From: CAWCBH01 sp963793785 | GTDB taxonomy: Bacteria > Actinomycetota > Thermoleophilia > Solirubrobacterales > 70-9 | Assembly: GCA_963793785.1 (NCBI GenBank) | Contig: CAWCBH010000003.1 | Location: forward strand, 248,001 to 312,000 | Direction: 5' to 3' | Length of the DNA stretch: 64,000 bases | Part shown: piece by piece, positions 43,587-52,530 of the stretch | Layout: each line of letters begins with the position of its first letter | How positions within the stretch are numbered: the first letter of the stretch is position 1 | The notes under the pieces: generated by a model | Database searches by the model: none | What the model was told of the DNA's origin: nothing | Seen by the model: only the letters and a program-made list of their open reading frames with translations | Program-made: the position numbers and the translations under genes

Positions 43587-44393
43587 TCAGCGTCCCGTCC
43601 AGCTCGGTTTGCGCTTCTCGGCGAAGGCCCTGATCCCCTCGCGGAAGTCCTCGGAGGCAAAGCAGGACTCCCGCAGGGCGACGAGCCCGCGTTCCTGCTG
43701 CTCGCTGAGGACCGGGTTCGCGTTCAGCAGCTCGATCGCATGCTTGTTGCCCTTCATCGAGATCGGCGCGTTGGAGGCGACTTCGGCGGCCAGCTCGATC
43801 GCCGTCTCCTCGAGACCCTCGTCGGCGACGACCTCGTGAACGAGCCCGATCTCCGCCGCTCGCGGGGCCTCGACGTTGCGGCCGGTCAAGAACAGCTCCT
43901 TGGTCCGCGGCATGCCGATCACATCGATGAACTTGCGCAGCCCGGTATGGCCGTAGATCAGCCCCAGCTTCGCGGGCGGCATGCCGAGCTTGGCGGCGCC
44001 GGCACAGATGCGGAGGTCACAGGTGATCGCCAGCTCCAGGCCGCCTCCCAGGCAGTGACCGTTGATCGCCGCGATCGTCGGCCAGGGATGCGAGGCGAGC
44101 TTGTCCATCGCGGCGTGGAAGGGATGTGCCACCAGCGCCTCGGCGTCGCGTTCGAAGCTGCTCTCGGCGATCGATCCGATGTCGTACCCGGCCGAGAAGA
44201 CCGGCGGGGTGCCGGTGATCAGGACGCAGCGCACGTCGATGCCGCGGTCCAGGCGCGGCAGCGTCTCGGCGAGGGCGTCGAGGATCTCGTGGTCGAGCGC
44301 GTTGCGGCGCTCCGGGTTGGCGATCCGCAGCCGCGCGACTGCCTCGGCCGGCTGGTCGAGGATCAGCTTGCCGCCGGCCAGCTCCTCATTCAT
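43587..44393 (-). CDS. Enoyl-CoA hydratase/isomerase family protein
   Basis: 268 residues of the crotonase superfamily: ANPERRNALDHEILDAL, VLITGTPPVFSAGYDI (CoA and oxyanion site), INGHCLGGGLELAITCDLRICAGAAKLGMPPAKLGLIYGHTG and the C-terminal KRKPSWTGR. The catalytic glutamate expected in the region after GMPPAKLGL is not obvious, so hydratase activity is not assured; the ECHD/methylmalonyl-CoA decarboxylase-like group is possible. ATG at 44393. It lies eight bases after a stand-alone biotinyl carrier domain, which hints at a link with a biotin-dependent carboxylase step. Confidence 0.88.
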   Translation of the reverse strand: MNEELAGGKLILDQPAEAVARLRIANPERRNALDHEILDALAETLPRLDRGIDVRCVLITGTPPVFSAGYDIGSIAESSFERDAEALVAHPFHAAMDKLASHPWPTIAAINGHCLGGGLELAITCDLRICAGAAKLGMPPAKLGLIYGHTGLRKFIDVIGMPRTKELFLTGRNVEAPRAAEIGLVHEVVADEGLEETAIELAAEVASNAPISMKGNKHAIELLNANPVLSEQQERGLVALRESCFASEDFREGIRAFAEKRKPSWTGR

Positions 44394-44401
44394 CGAGGGT
44401 C

Positions 44402-44614
44402 CTACTCCAGCACGACCAGCACGTCGCCCTCGCTGATCGACTGGCCCTCCTGGCAGCGGATCTCCTTCACGGTGCCGGCATCCTCGGCCTCGACCGGGAT
44501 CTCCATCTTCATCGACTCCAGGATGACGACGGTGTCGCCGTCGTCGACCTGCTCGCCGACCGCCACCTCGATCTTCCAGACGTTGCCGGTGATGTGCGCC
44601 TCGATATTCGTCAT
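44402..44614 (-). CDS. Stand-alone biotin/lipoyl-attachment domain
   Basis: A 70-residue protein that is nothing but a biotinyl domain: VWKIEVAVGEQVDDGDTVVI, the biotinylation site ESMKMEIPV with the central lysine, and a C-terminal strand pair GQSISEGDVLVVLE. MKM rather than the lipoyl-type DKA/DKM points to biotin. Such small carriers serve acyl-CoA carboxylases. No carboxylase subunit is adjacent. ATG at 44614 gives the canonical start. The gene is divergent from the glycosyltransferase gene at 44635. Confidence 0.88.
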   Translation of the reverse strand: MTNIEAHITGNVWKIEVAVGEQVDDGDTVVILESMKMEIPVEAEDAGTVKEIRCQEGQSISEGDVLVVLE

Positions 44615-44634
44615 GGCGGGGCACAATATCCGCG

Positions 44635-45381
44635 GTGAGCCCGGAACCCCAACCCCACCCGCGGACCTTCGAGCCAGGCGAGGAGGCGGTCACGGCAAGC
44701 CGGAGCGCACCGGTGATCCTGGTCGCCGCCCGCAACGAGGCCGATCGGATCGGGGCGACGCTGGACGCCCTGCGGGCGACGTTTCCCGGCGCTCACATCG
44801 TCGTCGGCGACGACGCCTCAGAGGACAGGACTGCCGACGAGGCGATGATCCACGGCGCCGAGGTGATCAGCCGCGGTCGTCCCCACGGCAAGGGCGCGAA
44901 CATGACCGCCGCTGCCTATTCGGTGCTGGAGCAGGCGAGCGATCCCGAGGCGGCCTTCCTGCTCTGCGACGGTGACCTGGGGGCCAGCGCTGCGGCGCTG
45001 GGACCGCTGGTGGAGGCCGTCCAGGAGGGCGAATGCGATCTCGCCGTGGGGGTGTTCGCGCGCCGCCTCGGCGGCGGGTTCGGAATTGCGCTCGGATTCG
45101 CGCGCTGGGTGATCCGGCGACGCTGTGGGCTCCGTCCGCAGGCTCCGATCTCGGGCCAGCGCGCCTTGAGCGCCGCGGCCTTCCGGCGGGTGGTCCCGTT
45201 TGCGCCCGGCTACGGGATGGAGATCGGGATGACGATCGATGCGGTCAGGGCCGGCTTTCGGCTCCGCGAGTACGAGCTCGACCTCGAGCACCGCGCCAGC
45301 GGACGCTCGATCGGCGGCTTCCTGCACCGCGGCGGGCAGCTTCGCGACTTCGCGCGGGTCTATCTCTCCAAACGGACCTGA
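44635..45381 (+). CDS. Glycosyltransferase family 2-like protein
   Basis: 248 residues with a GT-A fold: VILVAARNEADRIGATLDALRATFPGAHIVVGDDASEDRT, a DGDLGASAAALGPLVEA stretch in the position of the DxD metal motif, SGQRALSAAAFRRVVPFAPGYGMEIGMTID and GFRLREYELDLEHRASGR. This layout is like glucosyl-3-phosphoglycerate synthases and other polyprenyl- or small-acceptor glycosyltransferases. There is no transmembrane segment. GTG at 44635. Acceptor unknown. Confidence 0.82.
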   Translation: MSPEPQPHPRTFEPGEEAVTASRSAPVILVAARNEADRIGATLDALRATFPGAHIVVGDDASEDRTADEAMIHGAEVISRGRPHGKGANMTAAAYSVLEQASDPEAAFLLCDGDLGASAAALGPLVEAVQEGECDLAVGVFARRLGGGFGIALGFARWVIRRRCGLRPQAPISGQRALSAAAFRRVVPFAPGYGMEIGMTIDAVRAGFRLREYELDLEHRASGRSIGGFLHRGGQLRDFARVYLSKRT

Positions 45382-45384
45382 GCG

Positions 45385-45747
45385 TCAGCTCCGCTTCGCG
45401 TAGTCGCCGAATTCGCCGAAGTCGAGCACGACGCAAGCCTCATCGCCGACGATCTCCGCGTCGTGGCCGGGGGGTATCGCCATCACATCGCCCGGACCGA
45501 CCTCGCCCTCGGACCCGTCGTCCATGAAGACCCGCATCCGACCCGAGATCACGTATCCCAGGTGCGAGACCTGACAGGAGTCGGTCCCCGCGATCGGCTT
45601 CACGTTCTCCGACCATTTCCATCCCGGCTCGAAGGTGGCCTTTCCCACCGCCTGTCCGCCGATTTTCAGCACCTCGGCCTGACCCTTGCCCTCGAACGGT
45701 CGCGTCTCGTCGGGGGAGTCGAAGCTCTTGATCTCCATCTCCGCCAT
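45385..45747 (-). CDS. Cupin-domain protein
   Basis: 120 residues, one cupin barrel: GKATFEPGWKWSENVKPIAGTDSCQVSHLGYVISGRMRVFMDDG and EGEVGPGDVMAIPPGHDAEIVGDE. The first motif has Cys and His in place of the usual His-x-His, so the metal site may be altered. AAAGGAG precedes the ATG at 45747. It converges on the glycosyltransferase gene. Function unknown. Confidence 0.83.
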   Translation of the reverse strand: MAEMEIKSFDSPDETRPFEGKGQAEVLKIGGQAVGKATFEPGWKWSENVKPIAGTDSCQVSHLGYVISGRMRVFMDDGSEGEVGPGDVMAIPPGHDAEIVGDEACVVLDFGEFGDYAKRS

Positions 45748-45829
45748 CACTGGCTCCTTTCTTCGGCTTGCCTTGCGTCCCAACGTATCGCCGCCGAGGG
45801 CACCCCGCAAGGCTTAGTCTGGCGCCGCC

Positions 45830-47281
45830 GTGATCCTCGCCATCGACCAGGGCACGACCGGCTCCACCTGCCTCGTCTTCGACCCCGAGGGCCAGATCGC
45901 CGGGCGTGCCTACGCCGAGTTCAAGCAGCATTTTCCGCGCCCGGGCTGGGTCGAGCACGATGCGGAGGAGATCTGGGACATCACCCGCAGGGTCGCCATC
46001 GAGGCGATCGCCGACGCGGGGATCCAGGCCGCCGAGCTGGGGGGGATCGGGATCACGAACCAGCGCGAGACCGTCGTCGCCTGGGATCCGGACAGCGGCC
46101 GACCGGTGCACCGGGCGCTGGTCTGGCAAGACCGCCGCACCGCCGCCCGTTGCGAAGAGCTCAAGGCCGCCGGCCACGAAGACCTGGTCCGCGAACGCAC
46201 CGGCCTCGTTCTCGACCCCTACTTCTCCGGCACCAAGGTCGAGTGGATCCTGCGCAACGTCGAGGGGGCCGAGCGGGCGCTGTTCGGCACCGTCGACTCC
46301 TGGCTTGCGTTCAAGCTCACCGGCCGCCACATCAGCGACTACTCGAACTGCTCCCGGACCCTCCTCTTCGACATCCACGAGCTGGCCTGGGACGAGGACC
46401 TCTGCGGGCTGTTCGGCGTCGACCCCTCGCGCCTCCCGGAGCCGGTCCCGTCGGCCGCCGTCTACGGCACAACCTCCGAGTTCGGGGGCGAGATCCCGGT
46501 CGCGGGGATGGCCGGGGACCAGCAGGCGGCGCTCTTCGGCCAGGCCTGTCACGAGGCCGGGACCGGCAAGAACACCTACGGGACCGGCAGCTTCGTGCTC
46601 TTCAACATCGGGCCGCAGGCCCCGCCGCCCAAGCAGGGGCTGCTGACGACCGTGGCCTGGGGCCTGGAGGCGGGGACCGACTACGCACTTGAGGCGTCCA
46701 TCTTCGTAACCGGCGCCGCCGTGCAGTGGCTGCGCGACGGGCTCGGGATCATCGACGAGGCGAGCGAGAGCGAGGCGATGGCGGCGGCGCTTGAGGGCAA
46801 CGACGGCGTCTACTTCGTCCCCGCCCTGACCGGTCTCGGCTCACCGCACTGGGATCCCTACGCCCGCGGCACGATCGTCGGCCTCACCCGCGGCAGCCGC
46901 CGCGAGCACCTGGCACGGGCAGCCCTGGAGGCGATCGCCTATCAGACCGTCGACGCCGTGCGCGCCCAGGAGGCCGCTTCCGGAGAGCGGCTGGAATCGC
47001 TGAAGGCGGACGGCGGTGCGGTCGCCAACCGCTGGCTGATGCAGTTCCAGGCCGACGTGCTCGGGGTGCCGGTGATCGTCCCCGAGATCTCCGAGACCAC
47101 CGCCCTCGGGGCCGCCTATCTGGCCGGCATCGCGACCGGCCGTTGGACCCGCGAGCAGGTGCGGAAGATGTGGCGGCAGGGCGCCCGTTATGAGCCGCGG
47201 ATGAGCGAGGACGAACGTCGATCCCTGCTCGACGGCTGGGAGCGGGCGCTGCAGCGCGCCAAGGGTTCGGGCGAGAGCTGA
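45830..47281 (+). CDS. glpK: Glycerol kinase
   Basis: 483 residues of the FGGY kinases. The opening AIDQGTTGSTCLVFD, GITNQRETVVAWD, ALVWQDRRTAARCEEL, LDPYFSGTKVEWIL, the GMAGDQQAALFGQACHEAGTGKNTYGTGSFVL hinge and the terminal TGLGSPHWDPYARGTIVGLTRG match glycerol kinases closely. It phosphorylates glycerol to sn-glycerol 3-phosphate. GTG at 45830. An acyltransferase gene follows 58 bases later, suggesting use of the product for phospholipid synthesis. Confidence 0.95.
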   Translation: MILAIDQGTTGSTCLVFDPEGQIAGRAYAEFKQHFPRPGWVEHDAEEIWDITRRVAIEAIADAGIQAAELGGIGITNQRETVVAWDPDSGRPVHRALVWQDRRTAARCEELKAAGHEDLVRERTGLVLDPYFSGTKVEWILRNVEGAERALFGTVDSWLAFKLTGRHISDYSNCSRTLLFDIHELAWDEDLCGLFGVDPSRLPEPVPSAAVYGTTSEFGGEIPVAGMAGDQQAALFGQACHEAGTGKNTYGTGSFVLFNIGPQAPPPKQGLLTTVAWGLEAGTDYALEASIFVTGAAVQWLRDGLGIIDEASESEAMAAALEGNDGVYFVPALTGLGSPHWDPYARGTIVGLTRGSRREHLARAALEAIAYQTVDAVRAQEAASGERLESLKADGGAVANRWLMQFQADVLGVPVIVPEISETTALGAAYLAGIATGRWTREQVRKMWRQGARYEPRMSEDERRSLLDGWERALQRAKGSGES

Positions 47282-47339
47282 TCGGGGCGCGTAACCCCCG
47301 CTTCCTGGCAGGGTAGGAGCAAGCAGGCGCCCCCTTTCC

Positions 47340-48116
47340 ATGACCGAGCTCAAGCAACAGGTCTACAAGGACACTCGCCCCGCCGAGTACTTCGCTCCCT
47401 TCCACGAGCGGTCGCGCACCCGGGAGCCGAATTGGGTCTACGAGCTGGTCAGGATGATCTTGACCCCGATCGCCCTGCTGCTGTATCGGACCCGGGCGAT
47501 CAGCACCGAGAACGTCCCCGCCGCGGGGCCGGTGCTGTTGGCGCCCAACCACTTCAGCCAGATGGACCACTTCTTCTGCGGCGTCTACCTGCGCCGCAAG
47601 ATCCGCTTCATGGCCAAGTCGCAGCTCTTCGGCCCCCCGGTCCTGACCTCGATCTTCACCCACGGCGGCGTCTTTCCGATCCGGCGCGGGCATCGCGACG
47701 AAGAGGCGTTCAAGACCGTCTACTCGATCCTCGATCGCGGTGGCTGCGTGCTCGTCTACGCCGAGGGCGGCCGCTCGCGGACCCGCAACCTCGGCGAGCC
47801 GCGCCCCGGTGTCGGCCGGATCGCGCTCGAGTCGGGGGTTCCGGTGGTGCCGGTCGCGATCCACGGATCGGCAGGGGTGCGAAGCTGGCGCAAGCTCCGC
47901 TTCCCGAAGGTCACGGTGCAGTTCGGCGAGCCGCTCAGCTTCCCGGTCGAGCAAGCGCCCTCACGCGAGCGCCAGCTGGAAGTGTCGGGCGAGGTCTTCG
48001 ACCGCGTCCGGGTCATGTACACGGCCCTCGAGGAGCAGGGGCGCCGCGGAGTGATCCGGTCGCTTCGCGATCAGATCCCCGCGCCGACGCCCGGCCGGGC
48101 ATCTCCTGAGGGTTGA
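47340..48116 (+). CDS. 1-acylglycerol-3-phosphate acyltransferase (PlsC-like)
   Basis: 258 residues. A hydrophobic helix (about 36-50) precedes the acyltransferase motifs: HX4D as NHFSQMD (His71, Asp76), GGVFPIRRGHRDEEA, the glycerol-phosphate-binding EGGRSRTRNLGEPRPGVGRIALESGVPVVPVAI. It transfers an acyl group in phosphatidic-acid synthesis at the membrane. Placed after glpK, it may use glycerol-3-phosphate-derived substrate. ATG at 47340. Confidence 0.92.
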   Translation: MTELKQQVYKDTRPAEYFAPFHERSRTREPNWVYELVRMILTPIALLLYRTRAISTENVPAAGPVLLAPNHFSQMDHFFCGVYLRRKIRFMAKSQLFGPPVLTSIFTHGGVFPIRRGHRDEEAFKTVYSILDRGGCVLVYAEGGRSRTRNLGEPRPGVGRIALESGVPVVPVAIHGSAGVRSWRKLRFPKVTVQFGEPLSFPVEQAPSRERQLEVSGEVFDRVRVMYTALEEQGRRGVIRSLRDQIPAPTPGRASPEG

Positions 48117-48151
48117 GGCATTCCAGAAGTTCCTCGGTCTAGGCTCCGGCC

Positions 48152-49054
48152 ATGAAGTGGAGACGGGTTCGCAGTCGCGACGTCATCGACGTGCGCGGCG
48201 CCGGCGGCGGCGGCCGTGGGCGAGGCATGCCGATGCCCGGCGGCATGGCGGGCCTCGGGGGCGGCGCCGGGCTGATCGTGGTGCTGGTCGTGGTCGCGAT
48301 CCAGGTCTTCGGCGGCGGCGGCGGAAGCGGTTTCGACATCGGCCAGGTGCTGGGCCCCGGCGCGCAGGCGCCGGGCGCCGGCGATCCGCATCCGATCCCG
48401 CCCGCTCAGGACCCTCAGCGCGACCTGAAGGACTTCTCGACCTATGTCTTCGAGGACAGCCAGAACGTCTGGCAGCGATCGCTGCGCGGCGGCGAGGGGT
48501 ATGACAACGCGCAGCTGGTGCTCTACTCGGGAGCCGTCTCGACGGGCGGCTGCGGAGGGGCGACATCCGCGGTCGGCCCCTTCTATTGCCCGGCGGACGG
48601 CCGCGTCTACCTCGACCTGACTTTCTACGAGGACATGCGCCGTCAGCTGGGGGCCTCGGGAGACTTCGCCTGGGCCTACGTGATCGCCCACGAGATCGGC
48701 CATCACGTCCAGAGCGAGCTCGGAACCAGCACCGAGGTGCGCCAACTCTCCAGCGAGAATCCCGACGACGCAAACGAGCTCTCGGTTCGGCTCGAGCTGC
48801 AGGCCGATTGCTATGCCGGAGTCTGGGCGAGCACCGTGTTCGAGGCCGGCGACCTCGAGCGTGGCGACCTCGGCGAGGCGTTCACAGCCTCAGAGGCGGT
48901 CGGCGATGACCGCCTGCAGTCGCGGGCCGGCGGTGGGGTGGACCCCGACAGCTTTACTCACGGCACCTCCGAGCAGCGACGCCGCTGGTTCACGAAGGGC
49001 TACAAGTCGGCCGATCCGGGTGCCTGCGACACCTTCTCGGCCGAGCAGCTCTAA
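48152..49054 (+). CDS. YpfJ-type neutral zinc metallopeptidase, membrane-anchored
   Basis: 300 residues. Basic N-terminus with a Gly-rich stretch, a transmembrane helix (about 46-60, GLIVVLVVVAIQVF), another Gly-rich linker, and the peptidase domain with AWAYVIAHEIGHHVQSELGT (HExxH), YCPADGRVYLDLTFYEDM before it and LELQADCYAGVWAST after, giving the third ligand region. The domain order is that of the YpfJ/putative neutral zinc metallopeptidase family. Substrate unknown. ATG at 48152. Confidence 0.92.
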   Translation: MKWRRVRSRDVIDVRGAGGGGRGRGMPMPGGMAGLGGGAGLIVVLVVVAIQVFGGGGGSGFDIGQVLGPGAQAPGAGDPHPIPPAQDPQRDLKDFSTYVFEDSQNVWQRSLRGGEGYDNAQLVLYSGAVSTGGCGGATSAVGPFYCPADGRVYLDLTFYEDMRRQLGASGDFAWAYVIAHEIGHHVQSELGTSTEVRQLSSENPDDANELSVRLELQADCYAGVWASTVFEAGDLERGDLGEAFTASEAVGDDRLQSRAGGGVDPDSFTHGTSEQRRRWFTKGYKSADPGACDTFSAEQL

Positions 49055-49060
49055 CCGACC

Positions 49061-49969
49061 CTACGCGTAGCGGGGTTCGAGCCCGGCGTAGAAGTCGGGG
49101 TCGTGACCGGGGGTGACGATCGCCTGCGGGTACTCGCGCATGAACAGCCGCAGCTCCTGCAGCGAGCGCCGGTACTGGTGCTCGTCGACGGGTCTGGGCG
49201 GCAACGGCGCCCCCTCCTCGAACTGGCGTGCGGTGTAGACGGCGTCGCCGCCGATCACGAAGTCCCGCTCGGCCAGCCGGGCGATCACGCATTGATGGCC
49301 GGCGCTGTGACCGGGCGTGTAGGCGAGCCGGATCGAGCCGTCGCCGAAGAGGTCGAAGGTGCGGCCGAAGCTGGCGTAGGAGCTGACTCCGCCGCGGTTG
49401 AAGTCCACGGTGCGGTAGTCGAAGGCGTAGTCGTAGTGGGCGCTCCGGTAGCCCCGCAGCGCGGGACGGCTGTCGGTGGAGGCCGCGACCCACTCCGCTT
49501 CGCTGACGATAAAGGTCGATCGCGGGAACTCGGCGATCCCGGAGGTGTGATCCATGTGCAGGTGGGTCATCACCACGATCGGCAACTCCGAGGGCTGGAC
49601 TCCGCGCCGGCGCAGCTGCGCCGGGACGTCCTCCTCGGGCGCCAGCTCGGGCTTGCCGATGCGGGTCGCGACGGTGCCGAAGTTCTCGCGCGGATCGGTT
49701 GCGATCGAGGGATGCAGGCCAGTGTCGACGAGGATCGCGCCGGCGCTCGGGTGGCGGATCAGGAAGGCCGGGCAGGGCACGCTGTGGTCGGTGCCGGCCA
49801 GCAGCGCCCGCACTAGCTTCAGGGTTTCGAAACGACCACCGGGCCGCTCCATCAACGGCAGCGGCCAGTGGACGCGCCCGGCGATCAAGGGCTCAACGGT
49901 CACGGTGGCGCCCTGGGTACCGCCTGCGAGCGGCTCGTGCAGGGGTTTTGGCTGCGCCTTGATCTTCAT
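49061..49969 (-). CDS. Metallo-beta-lactamase fold hydrolase, AHL-lactonase-like
   Basis: 302 residues. The MBL motifs are VMTHLHMDHTSGIAEF, YTPGHSAGHQCVIA, FVIGGDAVYTARQFEEG and the terminal IVTPGHDPDFY. The AILVDTGLHPSI strand and the spacing resemble N-acyl-homoserine lactonases of the AiiA/AttM type, though many members of this group hydrolyse other lactones or esters. No signal peptide. ATG at 49969. It lies tail to tail with the metallopeptidase gene and diverges from the SDR gene. Confidence 0.88.
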   Translation of the reverse strand: MKIKAQPKPLHEPLAGGTQGATVTVEPLIAGRVHWPLPLMERPGGRFETLKLVRALLAGTDHSVPCPAFLIRHPSAGAILVDTGLHPSIATDPRENFGTVATRIGKPELAPEEDVPAQLRRRGVQPSELPIVVMTHLHMDHTSGIAEFPRSTFIVSEAEWVAASTDSRPALRGYRSAHYDYAFDYRTVDFNRGGVSSYASFGRTFDLFGDGSIRLAYTPGHSAGHQCVIARLAERDFVIGGDAVYTARQFEEGAPLPPRPVDEHQYRRSLQELRLFMREYPQAIVTPGHDPDFYAGLEPRYA

Positions 49970-50018
49970 CCGCAGGCCACCCTAGCGCCGGCCAGGCCGC
50001 CGGTAGGCTAGCCCGTCG

Positions 50019-50882
50019 ATGGCTGAAAGCTCTCGTTCGCGGATCTTTGCGCCCGGGCTTCTGGAGGGCCAGGTGTGCGTCGTCTCCGGCGCCGGCAGCG
50101 GGCTCGGGCGGGCGACCGCGATCGAGATGGCCCGGCTCGGAGCCGCCGTCGTCGGCTGCGGGCGCCGGGCCGAGCCGCTGCAGGAGACGGCGGCAATCGC
50201 CGAGGGCCTCGATGCCGGCGGCTCGTTCGAGCATTCCCAGCTCGACATCCGCGAGGAAGAGGCTGTCGCCGGCTTCGTCGACGGCGTGCTCGAGCGCCAC
50301 AGTCGCATCGACGTCCTCGTCAACAACGCCGGCGGGCAGTTCCTCAGCCCGGCGGAGGCGATCACGCCAAAGGGGTTTCGGACCGTGATCGACCTGAACG
50401 TGCAGGGAACCTGGCTGATGACCCACGCCGCGGCGACCAAGGCCTTCATCCCCCAGGGCGGAGGAAAGGTCGTCAGCGTGACCCTCTCACCCCACAACGG
50501 GATGCCGGGGATGGTCCATTCGGGGGCCGCCCGGGCCGCGGTCGAGAACATGATGCGCACGCTTTCGATCGAGTGGTCGCGGTTTGCGATCAAGACCTGC
50601 GCCGTCGCCGCCGGGCAGTTCGACACCGAGACCCTGCGCACCAAGTATCCCCGCGCGGTGGTCGACAACGTCGCCGGCACGGTGCCGCTGGGCCGGCTCG
50701 GCAGCGAAGAGGAGATGTCGTGGCTGATCGCTTTCCTTGCCTCTCCGGCCGGCGATTTCTTCTCCGGCACCGTGATCACGATCGACGGTGCCCGCGACAA
50801 CTGGTTCGGCTCCTGGCCGCCCGGGACCTACGGCGAGAGCGGCGACCCGCCGGTCGAGGAACGGCGCCCTACGGAAGCCTGA
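50019..50882 (+). CDS. Short-chain dehydrogenase/reductase
   Basis: 287 residues: nucleotide loop VSGAGSGLGRATAIEM, NNAGGQF, and LSPHNGMPGMVHSGAARAAVENMMR. The usual YxxxK catalytic pair is replaced: the expected tyrosine position reads VHSGAARAAV with no Tyr or Lys. Enoyl-CoA reductases and some peroxisomal 2,4-dienoyl-CoA reductases of the SDR family also depart from the classic triad, so it may be one of these. The C-terminus ends in a Pro/Glu tail. The gene overlaps the convergent SGNH gene by 14 bases. Confidence 0.85.
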   Translation: MAESSRSRIFAPGLLEGQVCVVSGAGSGLGRATAIEMARLGAAVVGCGRRAEPLQETAAIAEGLDAGGSFEHSQLDIREEEAVAGFVDGVLERHSRIDVLVNNAGGQFLSPAEAITPKGFRTVIDLNVQGTWLMTHAAATKAFIPQGGGKVVSVTLSPHNGMPGMVHSGAARAAVENMMRTLSIEWSRFAIKTCAVAAGQFDTETLRTKYPRAVVDNVAGTVPLGRLGSEEEMSWLIAFLASPAGDFFSGTVITIDGARDNWFGSWPPGTYGESGDPPVEERRPTEA

Positions 50883-51603
50883 ACGCCAGCTCGCCGAGGC
50901 GCCGGTAGCCCTCGATCGAGGGATGGTCGCCGTCGGCGGTCCACTCCTCCTTGATCAGGCCCCGGTTGAACTGATCCTCGAGCACCTCGTGGAATGGGAG
51001 CACCGGGACCTCCTCCTCGGCTCCGATCTGCGCGATCTCCTCGTTCAGACGGTCGATGTGGGGCGTCGCGTATGGATGGCCGTTGTTCCAGGGCAGGACG
51101 TCCGCGATCTCCACCTCGATGCCGAGTCGCTTGCCCCGGCGCACCATCTCGCGCAGGTTGGCGGCCGCTTCCTCGACGGCTTCGAAACGGTCGATCTCCG
51201 TGCCGCCCAGGGACTGGGCGATGTCGTTGATCCCGCCCTGGATCACGAGGACCTCGGCGCCGCCGGCGCACTGCTCCAGTCGCTCGGCGATCTCGTCGGT
51301 GCGCTGGCCGAAGACGCCGCAGTTGCGAAACCGCAGTCGCGGGTCCGCGAGCCGGGCCCAGTACTGGTATTGGCTGCGCTCGTCGGCGCCGAACCCGGCC
51401 CGCGCCCGGGCCTGGGGGTCGGGGTCATATGCCGGGTTGCCGGCGGTGATCGAGTCGCCGAGCGCCGCGACGACGATCTGGGGGCCGCCGGCCGGGGCCG
51501 CGAGACGTTGCGAGGTCGGTTCGGCGTCGTCGTCGCCGCAGCCCCCAAGCGCGACCAGGATCGCGAGGAGGGGAAGGAGCCTGGCGGCCCTGATCGCGAT
51601 CAG
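50869..51603 (-). CDS. SGNH/GDSL-family lipoprotein hydrolase
   Basis: About 244 residues. A lipoprotein signal (RAARLLPLLAILVALGGCGDD) leads to the SGNH blocks: GDSITAGN (block I Ser), NCGVFGQRTDEIAERL (block II), VLVIQGGINDIAQS (block III Asn) and DGDHPSIEGYRRLGELAF (block V Asp-His). It should be a membrane-anchored esterase or acetylhydrolase outside the cell. No ATG, GTG or TTG lies close to the signal peptide in frame, so a CTG at 51603, overlapping the end of the upstream FabG-like gene, is my best guess for the start. Confidence 0.8.
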   Translation of the reverse strand: MIAIRAARLLPLLAILVALGGCGDDDAEPTSQRLAAPAGGPQIVVAALGDSITAGNPAYDPDPQARARAGFGADERSQYQYWARLADPRLRFRNCGVFGQRTDEIAERLEQCAGGAEVLVIQGGINDIAQSLGGTEIDRFEAVEEAAANLREMVRRGKRLGIEVEIADVLPWNNGHPYATPHIDRLNEEIAQIGAEEEVPVLPFHEVLEDQFNRGLIKEEWTADGDHPSIEGYRRLGELAFRLP

Positions 51604-52430
51604 ATGTACATGCCGCCGAACTGGCCGCCGGTGACGTTGAGCGTCTGGCCGTGCACGTAGTTGGCGAGATCGGAAGCCAGGAACAGCACCGGGCCCGCTG
51701 CCTCGGCCGGCTGCGCCGGGCGGCCGAGCGGGATGATCGCCGAGGCCATCGAGCGCATCTGCTCGGGGATCCCGAGATCGATCTCCTCGCCGCTGGGGGC
51801 CTTCATCTTGCCGCCCTCCTCCTTGGCGGCCGTCAGCCGCGTCTCGACGAAGCCGAAGGCGACGGCGTTGACGTTGATCTTCAGCGCTCCCCATTCCTTG
51901 GCGAGGGTCTTCGTCAGCCCGACGACTCCGGCCTTGGCCGCGGAATAGTTGGCCTGACCCGCGTTGCCCATCGTGCCCGAGATCGAGGAGATGTTGATCA
52001 GCTTGCGAAAGACCTCCTTGCCCTCGCCCATCTCCTGCTTGGCGGCGCCGCGCCAGTGCGGCGCCAGCGCCCGCGCAACCCGGAACGGGACCACCGTGTG
52101 GATGTCCAGCATCGCCTGGAACTGGCGGTCCTCCATCTTGTGCACGACACCGTCCCAGGTGTAGCCGGCGTTGTTGACGACGATGTCGACCGAGCCGAAG
52201 GCGTCGTTTGCCGCCTCGACCAGCTTGTCGGCGGCGCCTTCGGTGGTCAGGTCTCCGGCGTGGACGGCGGTCTCGCCGCCGATCTCCGATGCCGCCTGCT
52301 CGGCGACGTCGCCGTCGAGATCGTTGACCAGCACCTTGGCGCCTTCGCTCGCGAACAGCTCAGCGGTGGCGCGGCCGATTCCACGTGCCGAGCCCGTGAC
52401 TATCGCCGCCTTGCCGTCGAGAAGTCCCAT
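51600..52430 (-). CDS. 3-oxoacyl-ACP reductase-like SDR
   Basis: 276 residues: VTGSARGIGRATAELFASEG, NDLDGDVAEQ, VNNAGYTWDG, LINISSISGTMGNAGQANYSAAKAGVVGLTKTLAKEWG with the catalytic Ser, Tyr and Lys, and LASDLANYVHGQTLNVTGGQ at the end. This is a standard FabG/MaoC-type short-chain reductase. An insertion around TRLTAAKEEGGKMKAPSGEEIDLG precedes the last helices. ATG at 52430. Which acyl substrate it uses is not clear. Confidence 0.9.
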   Translation of the reverse strand: MGLLDGKAAIVTGSARGIGRATAELFASEGAKVLVNDLDGDVAEQAASEIGGETAVHAGDLTTEGAADKLVEAANDAFGSVDIVVNNAGYTWDGVVHKMEDRQFQAMLDIHTVVPFRVARALAPHWRGAAKQEMGEGKEVFRKLINISSISGTMGNAGQANYSAAKAGVVGLTKTLAKEWGALKINVNAVAFGFVETRLTAAKEEGGKMKAPSGEEIDLGIPEQMRSMASAIIPLGRPAQPAEAAGPVLFLASDLANYVHGQTLNVTGGQFGGMYI

Positions 52431-52530
52431 CTTCTTGCGCTCTCCTTCTTGTTGGATCGATCGGAGCGGAAAGCTATAGGGATCTGGAACCGCGACGCCC
52501 GCGCCCGCGCGGTCCGTACATTTGTTGGCC

